Origin: an uncultured Blautia sp.
GTDB taxonomy: Bacteria > Bacillota > Clostridia > Lachnospirales > Lachnospiraceae
Length of the DNA: 64,000 bases
NCBI RefSeq assembly: GCF_947654165.1
Contig: NZ_CANTKB010000003.1
Span: 1 to 64,000 of the forward strand
Direction of reading: 5' to 3'
Of the stretch, positions 34,767 to 44,419 are shown one piece after another. The stretch's first letter is position 1; every line of letters starts with the position of its first letter. The notes below the pieces were generated by a model, which made no database searches, was not told the DNA's origin, and worked only from the letters and a program-made list of their open reading frames with translations. The position numbers were made by a program, and so were the translations under genes.

Positions 34767-36296
34767 ATGCAATTAAAACCTGAAGAAATATCCAAGGTCA
34801 TCCGCAGCCAGATTAAATACTACGAAAATGCGATCCAGCAGAATGAAACAGGTACCGTTTTACTGGTTGGTGACGGTATCGCAAGAGCCAGCGGTCTTGT
34901 AAACTGTATGGCAGGAGAGTTGCTGGAATTTGAAGACGGCAGTTTTGGTATGGCGCAGAACCTGGAAGAAAACAGCGTGTCCATCGTATTATTTGGTTCC
35001 GATGAAAATATCGGTGAAGGTCAGACTGTAAAACGTACCGGAAAAGTTGTGTCTGTTCCGGTAGGAGAGGCAATGATCGGCCGAGTTGTAAATGCTCTTG
35101 GACAGCCAATTGATGGTGCAGGTCCTATTGTGACGGAAGAATTTCGTCCGGTAGAGAGTCCGGCACCGGGAATTTGTGAAAGAAAATCTGTATTTGAACC
35201 ACTGCAGACAGGAATCAAGGCGATTGACTCCATGGTACCTATCGGAAGAGGCCAGCGTGAGTTGATCATCGGTGACCGTCAGACAGGTAAAACTGCGGTA
35301 GCGGTAGATACGATCATTAACCAGAAGGGCAAAGATGTAATCTGTATTTATGTAGCAATCGGACAGAAACGTTCCACAGTAGCAAACCTTGTGGAAAACC
35401 TTTCGAAAAACGGTGCTATGGATTACACCATCGTTGTAGCTGCTACAGCTTCTGAAGCCAGCCCGCTTCAGTACATTGCACCGTATTCCGGCTGTGCAAT
35501 GGGTGAATATTTTATGAATAAAGGAAAACATGTGCTGATTGTTTATGATGATCTGAGTAAACATGCGGTGGCATACCGTGCACTTTCTCTGCTGATTCGT
35601 CGTCCACCTGGCCGTGAGGCTTATCCGGGAGACGTATTCTATCTGCATTCCAGACTTCTGGAGCGTGCTGCTAAGTTGGATGAAGAGCATGGAGGCGGTT
35701 CACTGACAGCCCTTCCAATTATCGAGACACAGGCCGGTGACGTATCCGCATATATTCCGACTAACGTTATTTCTATTACAGACGGTCAGATATTCCTTGA
35801 GACAGAGCTTTTCCACTCCGGTATCATGCCGGCGGTAAACCCTGGTATTTCCGTATCACGAGTTGGTGGTAATGCTCAGATCAAGGCCATGAAGAAGGTT
35901 GCAGGTTCTCTGAAACTGATTTATTCCCAGTACCGTGAGCTGCAGAGCTTCGCACAGTTTGGTTCTGATCTGGATGCGGATACAAAGGCACGTCTGGAGC
36001 AGGGTGCCCGTATTGTAGAAGTATTAAAACAGAATCAGAATTCCCCTGTACCGGTAGAAAAGCAGGTGGCAATCCTTTATGCTGTTACCAAGGGTAACCT
36101 GGTAAAAGTAGAGGTAGAGGATGTAAAAACCTATGAAGCCGGTTTATATACTTATCTGGATACAGATGCTCAGGGTGTTGAAGTCATGCAGGAAATCCGT
36201 ACAACCGGAAAACTGGAATCAGAGACAGAAAGTAAGCTGAAAAATGTTCTGGATGCGTATACAGAGAATTTCCTGAATACAAGACCAGAAAAATAA
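34767..36296 (+). CDS. atpA: F-type ATP synthase subunit alpha
   Basis: A 509-residue F1 subunit. The non-catalytic nucleotide site has P-loop GDRQTGKTA near residue 169. RPPGREAYPGDVFYLHSRLLERAA and the family signature PAVNPGISVSRVGG near residue 355 are present. Length is standard and RBS GGATGGG precedes the ATG. It lies in the conserved order delta-alpha-gamma-beta-epsilon. Confidence 0.97.
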   Translation: MQLKPEEISKVIRSQIKYYENAIQQNETGTVLLVGDGIARASGLVNCMAGELLEFEDGSFGMAQNLEENSVSIVLFGSDENIGEGQTVKRTGKVVSVPVGEAMIGRVVNALGQPIDGAGPIVTEEFRPVESPAPGICERKSVFEPLQTGIKAIDSMVPIGRGQRELIIGDRQTGKTAVAVDTIINQKGKDVICIYVAIGQKRSTVANLVENLSKNGAMDYTIVVAATASEASPLQYIAPYSGCAMGEYFMNKGKHVLIVYDDLSKHAVAYRALSLLIRRPPGREAYPGDVFYLHSRLLERAAKLDEEHGGGSLTALPIIETQAGDVSAYIPTNVISITDGQIFLETELFHSGIMPAVNPGISVSRVGGNAQIKAMKKVAGSLKLIYSQYRELQSFAQFGSDLDADTKARLEQGARIVEVLKQNQNSPVPVEKQVAILYAVTKGNLVKVEVEDVKTYEAGLYTYLDTDAQGVEVMQEIRTTGKLESETESKLKNVLDAYTENFLNTRPEK

Positions 36297-36316
36297 AGTG
36301 ATTAGGAGGAAGCAGT

Positions 36317-37180
36317 ATGGCTGCAAATATGAAAGCTGTAAAACTGCGTATCAAGAGTGTTCAGAGCACCATGCAGATTACAAAAGCGATGGAACTTGTA
36401 GCGTCCTCCAAACTGCGTAAAGCAAAAGAGCGGGCAGAAATCTGCCGTCCTTACTATAAAGATCTCTATCGTACTCTGCAGCATATCGCTGTGGATAATA
36501 CAGAATTCTATTCTGTGTTTGCCAGGGAATCTGTAAGCGACAAATACTGTTTTGTTGTAGTTGCAGGTGACCGTGGTCTTGCAGGTGGCTATAATGCCAA
36601 TCTGTTTAAAAAGGTAGAAGAAGCAAGTGCGGGCAAAGATTATGTCGTTCTTCCGATTGGTAAGAAAGCAGTTGAATACTTCCAGCGAAAAGGTACAGAA
36701 ATTCTGACGGAAGCATTTGCAGAAGTGGCAGATGTTTCTGTGGCAGATTGTTTTGAAATCGCACATCTTCTGAGTGGGGAATTTAAGAAAGGCACATTTG
36801 GTCATATCGAATTGTGCTTTACCACCTTTGTTTCCATGTTGTCTCAGCAGCCGGGAGTTTCATCCCTTCTGCCGCTGACAGATTTGGCAGAAGACGCACC
36901 GGATGATTTAGATGATGCGGCACGCAGTCTGATTCTGTATGAGCCGAATAGTATGGAAGTTTTTGACGCCATTGTTCCGGAATATCTGGCGGGACTGATT
37001 TATGGCGGCGTGTGTGAGAGCCTTGCCAGTGAGCTGGCAGCCAGAAGAATGGCTATGGAGGCAGCCACAAGCAATGCAGAGGAAATGATTGATAAACTGA
37101 ATCTGTATTACAACCGTGCACGTCAGGCAAGCATAACGCAGGAAATCACGGAGATTGTTGGAGGTGCGGAAGGCATCTAA
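36317..37180 (+). CDS. atpG: F-type ATP synthase subunit gamma
   Basis: A 287-residue central rotor shaft. The N-terminal coiled coil (VKLRIKSVQSTMQITKAMELVASSKLRKA) and the C-terminal coiled coil (LASELAARRMAMEAATSNAEEMI, then YNRARQASITQEITEIVGGAE) are typical. Length is standard. RBS AGGAGGA precedes the ATG. Confidence 0.96.
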   Translation: MAANMKAVKLRIKSVQSTMQITKAMELVASSKLRKAKERAEICRPYYKDLYRTLQHIAVDNTEFYSVFARESVSDKYCFVVVAGDRGLAGGYNANLFKKVEEASAGKDYVVLPIGKKAVEYFQRKGTEILTEAFAEVADVSVADCFEIAHLLSGEFKKGTFGHIELCFTTFVSMLSQQPGVSSLLPLTDLAEDAPDDLDDAARSLILYEPNSMEVFDAIVPEYLAGLIYGGVCESLASELAARRMAMEAATSNAEEMIDKLNLYYNRARQASITQEITEIVGGAEGI

Positions 37181-37202
37181 AAAATAGAGGAGATTCACGA
37201 GA

Positions 37203-38597
37203 ATGAGCGAAAAACACATTGGCGAGGTAGTGCAGGTCATCGGTCCTGTTTTGGACATCCGCTTTGCGCATGATGAACTGCCGGCACTTCTCAATGCCAT
37301 TGAAATTGATAATAAAGGCGCAAAGCTTACAGCCGAAGTAGCTCAGCAGATCGGAGACAATACTGTTCGTTGTATTGCGATGAATTCCACAGACGGTCTG
37401 GTAAGAGGTACAAAAGCTGTAGATACAGGAGCACCGATTGCGGTTCCTGTAGGTGAAGAATGCTTAGGCCGAGTGTTCAACTTACTTGGTGACCCGGTGG
37501 ATAATCTTCCGGCACCGGAAACAAAAGAACACTGGCCAATTCACCGTCCGGCACCGGCATATGAAGATCAGATGCCGGCAACAGAAATCCTGGAAACCGG
37601 TATTAAGGTCGTAGACTTGATCTGTCCATACGCAAAGGGTGGTAAGATCGGTCTGTTCGGTGGTGCCGGTGTAGGTAAGACAGTTCTTATTATGGAGCTG
37701 ATCCACAACGTAGCAACAGCACACGGCGGACTTTCTGTATTTACCGGTGTAGGTGAGCGTACCCGTGAAGGAAATGACCTTTACAACGAAATGAAGGAAA
37801 GCGGCGTTATTGATAAGACAGCCCTGGTATATGGACAGATGAATGAGCCGCCGGGAGCACGTATGCGTGTAGGTCTTTCCGGACTTACTATGGCAGAGTA
37901 CTTCCGTGATGTGAAGAACCAGGACGTGCTGTTGTTCATTGATAATATTTTCCGTTTCACACAGGCAGGTTCTGAGGTTTCCGCTCTGCTTGGACGTATG
38001 CCGTCCGCAGTAGGTTACCAGCCGACTCTGGCAACAGAGATGGGTGCTTTGCAGGAACGTATCACATCCACAAGAAAAGGTTCCATCACATCTGTACAGG
38101 CTGTTTATGTACCTGCGGATGACTTGACAGACCCGGCTCCTGCTACAACCTTTACTCATCTGGATGCTACTACAGTATTGTCCCGTGAGATTTCCAGCCA
38201 GGGTATTTATCCGGCTGTAGACCCACTGGATTCTACCAGCCGTATCCTTGCTCCTGAAGTTGTAGGAACAGAGCATTATGAAATTGCCCGTGCAGTACAG
38301 AGAGTTCTTCAGCGTTACAAAGAACTTCAGGATATCATTGCGATCATGGGTATGGATGAATTATCAGAGGAAGATAAGAAGACTGTAAACCGTGCACGTA
38401 AGGTACAGCGTTTCCTGTCCCAGAGCTTCTCTGTAGCAGAGCAGTTCACCGGTATGCCTGGACAGTATGTTCCTTTAAAAGAAACACTGAGAGGATTTAA
38501 GATGATCCTGGATGGTGAATGTGATGACCTTCCGGAAAGCTGCTTCCTGTTCTCAGGAACCATCGATGAAGTTTTCGAGAAGGCTAAAAATATGTAA
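37203..38597 (+). CDS. atpD: F-type ATP synthase subunit beta
   Basis: A 464-residue catalytic subunit with P-loop GGAGVGKTVLIMEL near residue 155, the catalytic Glu in GVGERTREGNDLY, Walker B VLLFIDNIFRFTQ, and the family signature PAVDPLDSTSR. Length is standard. It is followed 11 bases later by epsilon. Confidence 0.97.
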   Translation: MSEKHIGEVVQVIGPVLDIRFAHDELPALLNAIEIDNKGAKLTAEVAQQIGDNTVRCIAMNSTDGLVRGTKAVDTGAPIAVPVGEECLGRVFNLLGDPVDNLPAPETKEHWPIHRPAPAYEDQMPATEILETGIKVVDLICPYAKGGKIGLFGGAGVGKTVLIMELIHNVATAHGGLSVFTGVGERTREGNDLYNEMKESGVIDKTALVYGQMNEPPGARMRVGLSGLTMAEYFRDVKNQDVLLFIDNIFRFTQAGSEVSALLGRMPSAVGYQPTLATEMGALQERITSTRKGSITSVQAVYVPADDLTDPAPATTFTHLDATTVLSREISSQGIYPAVDPLDSTSRILAPEVVGTEHYEIARAVQRVLQRYKELQDIIAIMGMDELSEEDKKTVNRARKVQRFLSQSFSVAEQFTGMPGQYVPLKETLRGFKMILDGECDDLPESCFLFSGTIDEVFEKAKNM

Positions 38598-38608
38598 GGA
38601 GGCTGTCT

Positions 38609-39013
38609 ATGAAGACATTTCCATTACGAATCGGAACACCGGACGGTCTCTTGTTTGAAGACGATAATGTGGTTCGCATTGTCTGCAGAAGTATCACAGG
38701 TGATCTGGCGATTCTTGCCGGACACTGTAATTTCTGTACTGCTCTTGGTATGGGAGAGGCTCATGTGGTCCTGGAGGACGGTACCAGACGTGATGCTGCC
38801 TGTATCGGCGGAATGCTTTCTATGATGGATGGAGTCTGCAGTCTTTGGGCAACAACCTGGGAATGGAAAGAGGACATTGATCTGGAACGAGCAGAAAAAG
38901 CAAAAGAACGTGCAGAAAACCTCCTTGCAAAAGGCGGTCTGACAGACAGAGAATACAAGATTGCAGAAGCAAAGCTTCAGAGAGCGTTAGTTCGGTTGAG
39001 CGTAAAAGAATAA
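38609..39013 (+). CDS. atpC: F-type ATP synthase subunit epsilon
   Basis: A 134-residue subunit with an N-terminal beta-sandwich (residues 1-85, including TPDGLLFEDDNVVRIV and GDLAILAGHCNF) and a C-terminal helical hairpin (about 90-134, LERAEKAKERAENLLAKGG), whose position can inhibit ATP hydrolysis. RBS AAGGAGG precedes the ATG. It is the last gene of the operon and a terminator follows. Confidence 0.95.
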   Translation: MKTFPLRIGTPDGLLFEDDNVVRIVCRSITGDLAILAGHCNFCTALGMGEAHVVLEDGTRRDAACIGGMLSMMDGVCSLWATTWEWKEDIDLERAEKAKERAENLLAKGGLTDREYKIAEAKLQRALVRLSVKE

Positions 39014-39020
39014 ACAAAAC

Positions 39021-39067
39021 AAGACTGGGAAACAGAATTTTTGGAATCTGTAGCTCAGTCTTTTTTT
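39021..39067 (+). terminator. Rho-independent terminator of the atp operon
   Basis: AAGACTG pairs with CAGTCTT, with an inner ACAGA/TCTGT stem, followed by a seven-base T-run. Confidence 0.88.
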
Positions 39068-39152
39068 GCAGAAACAGGAGAGAAAAATCCCTGGGTCACC
39101 ATTTCCTGAAAGTAGAATATAATACTAGAAAGTGAAAAGGAAACAGGAAAAT

Positions 39153-39545
39153 ATGGCAGATAAGGAAAATCTAAATTTTTTTTATCAGACAGCAGGTAAA
39201 GGACAGCTCTATATGCAGGAAGCACCTGTTGAGAAAGATAAAATCTTAATGAATTCTTATTATCCTAAGCGTGCAGCTATGGTTCAAGGCTATGTGCAGG
39301 ATGTATGTGACCGTCTGGATTATGAAGGGAGTTTTATCTATGACGAGTATCCTGATAAACAGGAAATTGAGCGTGTATGTCAGAATATCTGCAGGAAAAT
39401 AGAAGAACAGAAAAAAATACAGGGAACAGAATGTGAAGCAGCGTCAGTGGATTTCGGAACGATGGGGGAGATAGTAACCTCCTTGTTTTGTCAGGAAATT
39501 CATTGCAGAAGATGCAGGAGAAACAGGTGCAGAAGATTTTTTTAG
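39153..39545 (+). CDS. Unknown protein with Cys/Arg-rich C-terminus
   Basis: A 130-residue protein I do not recognise. The first 110 residues are soluble and acidic, with YPKRAAMVQGYVQDVCDRLDYEGSFIY-like helical sequence. The end is strikingly basic and cysteine-rich: CQEIHCRRCRRNRCRRFF has four cysteines and seven arginines in 18 residues, which could bind metal or nucleic acid. No signal peptide or membrane segment. ATG at 39153 is preceded by AGGAAACAGGA; TATAAT at 39118-39123 could be its -10 box, with no good -35 box. The methyltransferase gene follows 90 bases later. It might be a complete small protein or one whose tail was altered by a frameshift. Confidence 0.6.
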   Translation: MADKENLNFFYQTAGKGQLYMQEAPVEKDKILMNSYYPKRAAMVQGYVQDVCDRLDYEGSFIYDEYPDKQEIERVCQNICRKIEEQKKIQGTECEAASVDFGTMGEIVTSLFCQEIHCRRCRRNRCRRFF

Positions 39546-39635
39546 GTCTTGCGGTTTTGCAGTAAAACTTTTACAATAGTAATGAAACGCAGGTTTTTCT
39601 GTGAAAGGGGAAAGAATAAGATACAAGGGAGAATT

Positions 39636-40823
39636 ATGACCGAATTAAAGGAATTTTTAGAAAAAAATATTGATAACGATTTTCGGCGGATTTTAATCAG
39701 CAATGCCAGAAAAAAAGAAGGTACATCCAAAATGCAGGTACGCCCGGTTCTGGTAAGAGAGCAGGTATGTTATCAGGTGACCAGAACAGAAGGAACAAAA
39801 GAGATTCATAAGAATTTTCAAAAAGAAGACCTGATCAGATATCTTTGTCAGGAAATGACGGAAAACTTTCGTCAGCTTCAGCTAGAGGGACGATGTGTGC
39901 AGGGAACGGTTCTGGTAAGCAAAAAGGGAAGAATGAGCATCAAGACAAAAAATATTCAAAAGCAGGGAAAAAACAAAGAAGAGTTTCCAGCCATGCTTTC
40001 TCATAACAGAACGAAGAAATATCTTTTGCAGGAAGGAATTCCGGTTCCATGGCTGATTGACTTGGGGGTCATGAGTCCGGATGGCAAAGTAAAACATTCC
40101 AAGTATGATAAATTTAAACAGTTGAACAGATTTCTGGAGTTTATCAGGGATATTTTACCAAAACTTCCACGAGACAGAGAAATCCGTATTATAGATTTTG
40201 GCTGTGGAAAATCATATCTTACATTTGCCATGTACTACTATTTAAAAGTACTGAATAATTACGATATCAAAGTGACGGGTCTGGATCTGAAGACCGATGT
40301 TATTGAAACCTGCAGCCGTCTGGCAGAGAAATACGGATATGATAAGCTGGAGTTTCTTCAGGGAGATATTGCTTCCTACGAAGGTGCGGATCAAGTAGAT
40401 ATGGTGGTAACTTTACATGCCTGTGACACGGCAACGGACTATGCTCTTGCAAAAGCAGTGAAATGGAATGCTTCTGTGATACTTTCCGTTCCTTGCTGTC
40501 AGCATGAATTAAATCGTCAGGTCTTCAATGAGACATTGGCTCCGGTATTGGAGTATGGCATTCTGAAAGAACGTTTTGCGGCGATTCTTACAGATGGACT
40601 CAGAGCACAGGTGCTGACTACAGCAGGATATGACACTCAGATTTTGGAATTTATCGACATGGAGCATACACCGAAGAATCTGTTGATTCGTGCTGTGAAA
40701 AATCAACAGGCAAAACAGGATACGCAGCAGCAGAAAGCGTGGGAAGAATGTGTACAGGCGTTCCATGTCCATCCCTCTCTTGAGAATCTGCTCTTTGACA
40801 TAGATAAGGGAGAGTGCAAATGA
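39636..40823 (+). CDS. Class I SAM-dependent methyltransferase (Methyltransf_32 type)
   Basis: A 395-residue methyltransferase. The SAM-binding motif I is IIDFGCGKSYLTFAMYYY near residue 190. An acidic residue after beta 2 is in VTGLDLKTDVIE, and the later motif VVTLHACDTATDYAL with VPCCQHELN is typical of Methyltransf_32/TRMT13-like proteins, some of which modify RNA. The first 150 residues form a separate domain of unknown fold. The substrate is unknown. I chose the ATG at 39636 (GGGAGAATT upstream); the in-frame ATG at 39549 would add 29 unlikely residues. The stop overlaps the next start (ATGA). Confidence 0.8.
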   Translation: MTELKEFLEKNIDNDFRRILISNARKKEGTSKMQVRPVLVREQVCYQVTRTEGTKEIHKNFQKEDLIRYLCQEMTENFRQLQLEGRCVQGTVLVSKKGRMSIKTKNIQKQGKNKEEFPAMLSHNRTKKYLLQEGIPVPWLIDLGVMSPDGKVKHSKYDKFKQLNRFLEFIRDILPKLPRDREIRIIDFGCGKSYLTFAMYYYLKVLNNYDIKVTGLDLKTDVIETCSRLAEKYGYDKLEFLQGDIASYEGADQVDMVVTLHACDTATDYALAKAVKWNASVILSVPCCQHELNRQVFNETLAPVLEYGILKERFAAILTDGLRAQVLTTAGYDTQILEFIDMEHTPKNLLIRAVKNQQAKQDTQQQKAWEECVQAFHVHPSLENLLFDIDKGECK

Positions 40824-43276
40824 AAAAAATAGTACGCAGAATACTTGTGCTGCTCCTTATTTTTATAGGTGGGGTAGCAGGTTTTAGCTGTTTGCTGAAT
40901 AACAAGAATACAGACAACAGGACTGATTTTCAGACCCCTACAGTGCCATGTATGGCCATGCTCTTAGGGGAAACAGAGGTTAACCGCATGTATGGTTATG
41001 CGGAAACTATGCAGACAGATTATATGCGGGATACTCTGACACCTATGGGAACAGATAAGACACTGGCAGTGAGCATTACCCCATATGGAAGTGAAGTAGA
41101 TAGTCTTGTCTATGAAGTCAGAACTTCAGATGGCAGTAAAGTCATTGAAAATAATAAAATCAAGAGATTTCACGAGCAGGCAGATGGGACACTCACAGCA
41201 GAGTTTACCCTGCAAAAATCAATTTTGATGAATCAGGAATATTCCCTTGTCTTTACGTTAAATACAGAAAAGGGAAGCTGGAATTATTATACCAAAGTGA
41301 TCCAGAGAGCAGGGCTTAATACGCAGAAATATATTGATTTTGTAAATAACTTTTATCAAAAGGCTGTGACTCAGAATGAAAAGGGAGATTTGAGCACTTA
41401 TCTGGAAACAGATGACTCCCCTGGGAACAACAGTTTTAACAACCTGAATATTCATGCAAGTCTCAATATGGTTTCCTGGGGAAATCTGGCACCGGAGATC
41501 AGCAGACCGGGGATTCCTTCGATAAAAGATATTAATGAAAATACGGGGAGTGTTTCCATTACTTATTATATTACTGCGGAAAATGGGGAAGGAGATATTG
41601 AGCGGTATCAGGTAGAGGAGTTCTTCCGGATGCGTTATGACCAGACAAGGGTGCGTCTTCTTGATTTTAACAGGTCTGCGAAGCAGATTCTTACTGCAGA
41701 ACAGACGATTGTAGCAGGCGGCAGACTGAACCTTGGAGTAACAGGCAATGATGTACAGTATAAAGCAGATACAGAAGGAAATATTGTTGCTTTTGTTCAA
41801 CAGGGTGATTTGTGGTCCTATCATGTGAAAAACAATAAACTGGTTCGAATTTTCAGTTTTCGTGACACGGGAAGCAATGATGAAAGAAATGATTACACAC
41901 AGCATGATATTGAAATTGTGCGAGTGAGCAAAAACGGAGATGTGGATTTTATTCTTTATGGATATATGAACAGGGGGGGCCACGAAGGACAGGTAGGAAC
42001 TGCTGTATATCATTATTCAGCAGAAAAAAATGTGATCGAAGAAAAATTTTTCCTCACCAGCACAAAATCCTTCGAATTTTTAAAACAGGAGATCGGTGAG
42101 TTTGCTTATGCCAGCAAGAACGGAAATCTTTATCTCCTTTTCGAAAATACATTGTATTGTTTTAATATGGAAGACAAGAGTTATACGGTAATCCAGGAAG
42201 GCATGGACAGGGAATATTTCTATGTTTCAGAAAATGGCAGATATGCAGCCTGGATGGAAGGTATGGATCCATATCATGCGGATAATCTGATTCTCATGGA
42301 TCTGGAAACAGGAGAACAGGAAAAAATCAGCGGGGAAAACGGATCGAAGATCAGAATATTCGGATTTATAAATAATGATATGGTATATGGTCTGGCAAAT
42401 GAAGGAGATATTTTGGGAAGCGGATCACAAACTCAGTTCGGTATGTATGAAGTCCGCATTCAAAACCGCAAAGGAGAAGTGAAGAAAAGTTATCATCAAG
42501 ATGGATATTACGTCACAAATATAGTGTTTCAGGATAATCTGATCCAATTGGAACGGGCAAGAAAAGAAGGAGATACCTATGTAGCTGTCGGAAATGAACA
42601 GATTCTCAATAACGTCCGTGATAAGGAAGACGAAACTTTTTCTGTTGTTATGCTGACCACAGAGCGACAGGCTAATATTACAGGAATACAGTTTGCATCA
42701 ACCGATGTGAAAGAGCCATTGACGGTTGTTGCAAAATTCATGGAGAATACCAGAGACAATGTGCTTACTATGGAGAAACAGGAAACAGAGGAAGAGGCAT
42801 ATTATGTCTATGCACTGGGAAAACTATGGGGGATTTATAAAAACGCAGCAGATGCAGTTAAAGCAGCAGATGAAAATATGGGTGTGGTTCTGAATCAGAA
42901 TCAGCAGTATCTCTGGGAGAGAGGAAATAGCAAAGACCAGGGAAATATTGAGCTTGGTGATATACCGGAAGCGGTAAAATCAGCATCCCCGGATGCAGCG
43001 GCTTTAAAAGAAGCTGTAAGAAATACGGGAACAGTGGCAGACCTTACAGGATGTACCCTGGATCAGATTTTGTATGAGATCAGCTATCAGAGACCGGTGG
43101 TTACAAAAATCGAAGGAGGACAGGTGAGAGTCATAGTCGGTTTCGACCTGTACAATATGTATCTCTATGATCCTCAGACGAAGGAAACAAAACCTATGGG
43201 ACTTCAGGACAGTAAAAAAGCTTTTGAAGAAAATGGAAATGTGTTTATCTGCTATATAGATTTACCGGCAGAGTAA
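40820..43276 (+). CDS. Large membrane-anchored extracellular protein, propeller-like, unknown function
   Basis: An 818-residue protein with a short basic N-terminus and one hydrophobic anchor (about residues 8-27, VLLLIFIGGVAGFSCLL); the rest is presumably outside the cell. From residue 300 to 600 there are repeated beta-rich units such as GNIVAFVQQGDLWSYHVKN, GNLYLLFENTLYCFNMED, GRYAAWMEGMDPYHADNLIL and DMVYGLANEGDI, which suggest a TolB-like beta-propeller. The last 200 residues contain an Asn/Gln-rich part (VVLNQNQQYLWERG). I do not recognise the family beyond that. ATG at 40820 follows GGGAG and overlaps the methyltransferase stop. It might act in envelope or secretion functions; this is only inference. 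Confidence 0.75.
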   Translation: MKKIVRRILVLLLIFIGGVAGFSCLLNNKNTDNRTDFQTPTVPCMAMLLGETEVNRMYGYAETMQTDYMRDTLTPMGTDKTLAVSITPYGSEVDSLVYEVRTSDGSKVIENNKIKRFHEQADGTLTAEFTLQKSILMNQEYSLVFTLNTEKGSWNYYTKVIQRAGLNTQKYIDFVNNFYQKAVTQNEKGDLSTYLETDDSPGNNSFNNLNIHASLNMVSWGNLAPEISRPGIPSIKDINENTGSVSITYYITAENGEGDIERYQVEEFFRMRYDQTRVRLLDFNRSAKQILTAEQTIVAGGRLNLGVTGNDVQYKADTEGNIVAFVQQGDLWSYHVKNNKLVRIFSFRDTGSNDERNDYTQHDIEIVRVSKNGDVDFILYGYMNRGGHEGQVGTAVYHYSAEKNVIEEKFFLTSTKSFEFLKQEIGEFAYASKNGNLYLLFENTLYCFNMEDKSYTVIQEGMDREYFYVSENGRYAAWMEGMDPYHADNLILMDLETGEQEKISGENGSKIRIFGFINNDMVYGLANEGDILGSGSQTQFGMYEVRIQNRKGEVKKSYHQDGYYVTNIVFQDNLIQLERARKEGDTYVAVGNEQILNNVRDKEDETFSVVMLTTERQANITGIQFASTDVKEPLTVVAKFMENTRDNVLTMEKQETEEEAYYVYALGKLWGIYKNAADAVKAADENMGVVLNQNQQYLWERGNSKDQGNIELGDIPEAVKSASPDAAALKEAVRNTGTVADLTGCTLDQILYEISYQRPVVTKIEGGQVRVIVGFDLYNMYLYDPQTKETKPMGLQDSKKAFEENGNVFICYIDLPAE

Positions 43277-43300
43277 AAAAAGAGTAATAGGAGAACAGAC

Positions 43301-44419
43301 ATGGATGAAAGAATTAAAAAACTGGCAAAAGTGTTGGTGCATCATTCCTGCAGAGTGCAGAAAGGAGAAAAGGTTTACCTTAATTATGTAGGTGCTGATA
43401 CCAAACCTCTTGCAAGACAGTTAATGAAAGAAATATATAAGGCAGGGGGAATTCCTTTCCCACATTTTACGGATCCACAGATGGAGAGGGAAATGCTTCT
43501 GGGCTGTACGGCAGAACAGCTTCAGATCATGGCAGAAATCGACGGTGCAGAGATGGCAAGAATGGATTGCTACATCGGAATCAGGGGTGGTGAAAATGTA
43601 TCAGAAAAGGCAGATGTACCTGCGGAAAAACTGAATCTTTATGAAAAATATTACAGCACACCGGTTCACGGGAATATCCGTGTTCCAAAGACAAAATGGG
43701 TTGTTTTAAGATACCCAAATGCCTCTATGGCACAGTTATCCAACACCAGCCTGGAAGCTTTTGAGGACTTCTATTTTGATGTTTGCACGGTGGATTATGC
43801 AAAGATGGCAAAAGCTATGGAACCGCTGGTAAAATATATGGAGCGTACGGACAAAGTAAGAATCACAGCACCTGGCACAGACCTTACTTTCTCTATCAAG
43901 GACATTCCGGTAATCCCATGCAGTGGGGAATGCAATATTCCGGACGGGGAAATTTTTACAGCTCCTGTAAGAGAATCCATAAACGGAACGCTGACCTATA
44001 ATACACCTTCTGCTTTCCAGGGCTTTACTTATGAAAATATTTCCTTTGAATTTAAAGACGGAAAGATTGTGAAAGCTACTGCAAACGACACAGAAAGAAT
44101 CAATAAAGTGCTTGATATTGACGAAGGTGCCCGTTATATCGGAGAATTTGCCATTGGTGTAAATCCATATGTACTGCATCCAATGAAGGACACGCTGTTC
44201 GATGAGAAGATTCAGGGTTCTATTCATATCACCCCGGGAAGATGCTATGAAGGTGAGGCACCAAATGGAAATCATTCAGCAATTCATTGGGATTTAGTGC
44301 TGATTCAGAGACCGGAGTATGGCGGTGGGGAAATTTATTTCGACGATGTTCTGGTTCGCAAAGACGGACGTTTTGTGGTGCCGGAATTAGAAGGATTAAA
44401 TCCGGAGAATCTGAAGTAA
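43301..44419 (+). CDS. M29-family aminopeptidase
   Basis: A 372-residue cytoplasmic metallo-aminopeptidase of family M29 (thermophilic aminopeptidase, AmpS/PepS type) that removes N-terminal residues from peptides. KGEKVYLNYVGADTKPLARQL is typical of the N-terminal domain. Expected metal ligands are in the C-terminal domain: Glu in SGECNIPDGE, GEFAIGVN near residue 285, the HITPG His, and NHSAIHWDLVL with the His-x-Asp pair near residues 326-328. Length is slightly shorter than the usual 410. RBS AGGAGA precedes the ATG. It has no close operon partner; a 570-base AT-rich gap follows. Confidence 0.88.
   Translation: MDERIKKLAKVLVHHSCRVQKGEKVYLNYVGADTKPLARQLMKEIYKAGGIPFPHFTDPQMEREMLLGCTAEQLQIMAEIDGAEMARMDCYIGIRGGENVSEKADVPAEKLNLYEKYYSTPVHGNIRVPKTKWVVLRYPNASMAQLSNTSLEAFEDFYFDVCTVDYAKMAKAMEPLVKYMERTDKVRITAPGTDLTFSIKDIPVIPCSGECNIPDGEIFTAPVRESINGTLTYNTPSAFQGFTYENISFEFKDGKIVKATANDTERINKVLDIDEGARYIGEFAIGVNPYVLHPMKDTLFDEKIQGSIHITPGRCYEGEAPNGNHSAIHWDLVLIQRPEYGGGEIYFDDVLVRKDGRFVVPELEGLNPENLK

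Noticed and set aside
40385..40823. Minus-strand frames within the methyltransferase and other genes
   Set aside because: They lie antisense to well-supported genes, have no RBS and show no recognisable domain, so they are shadow frames.
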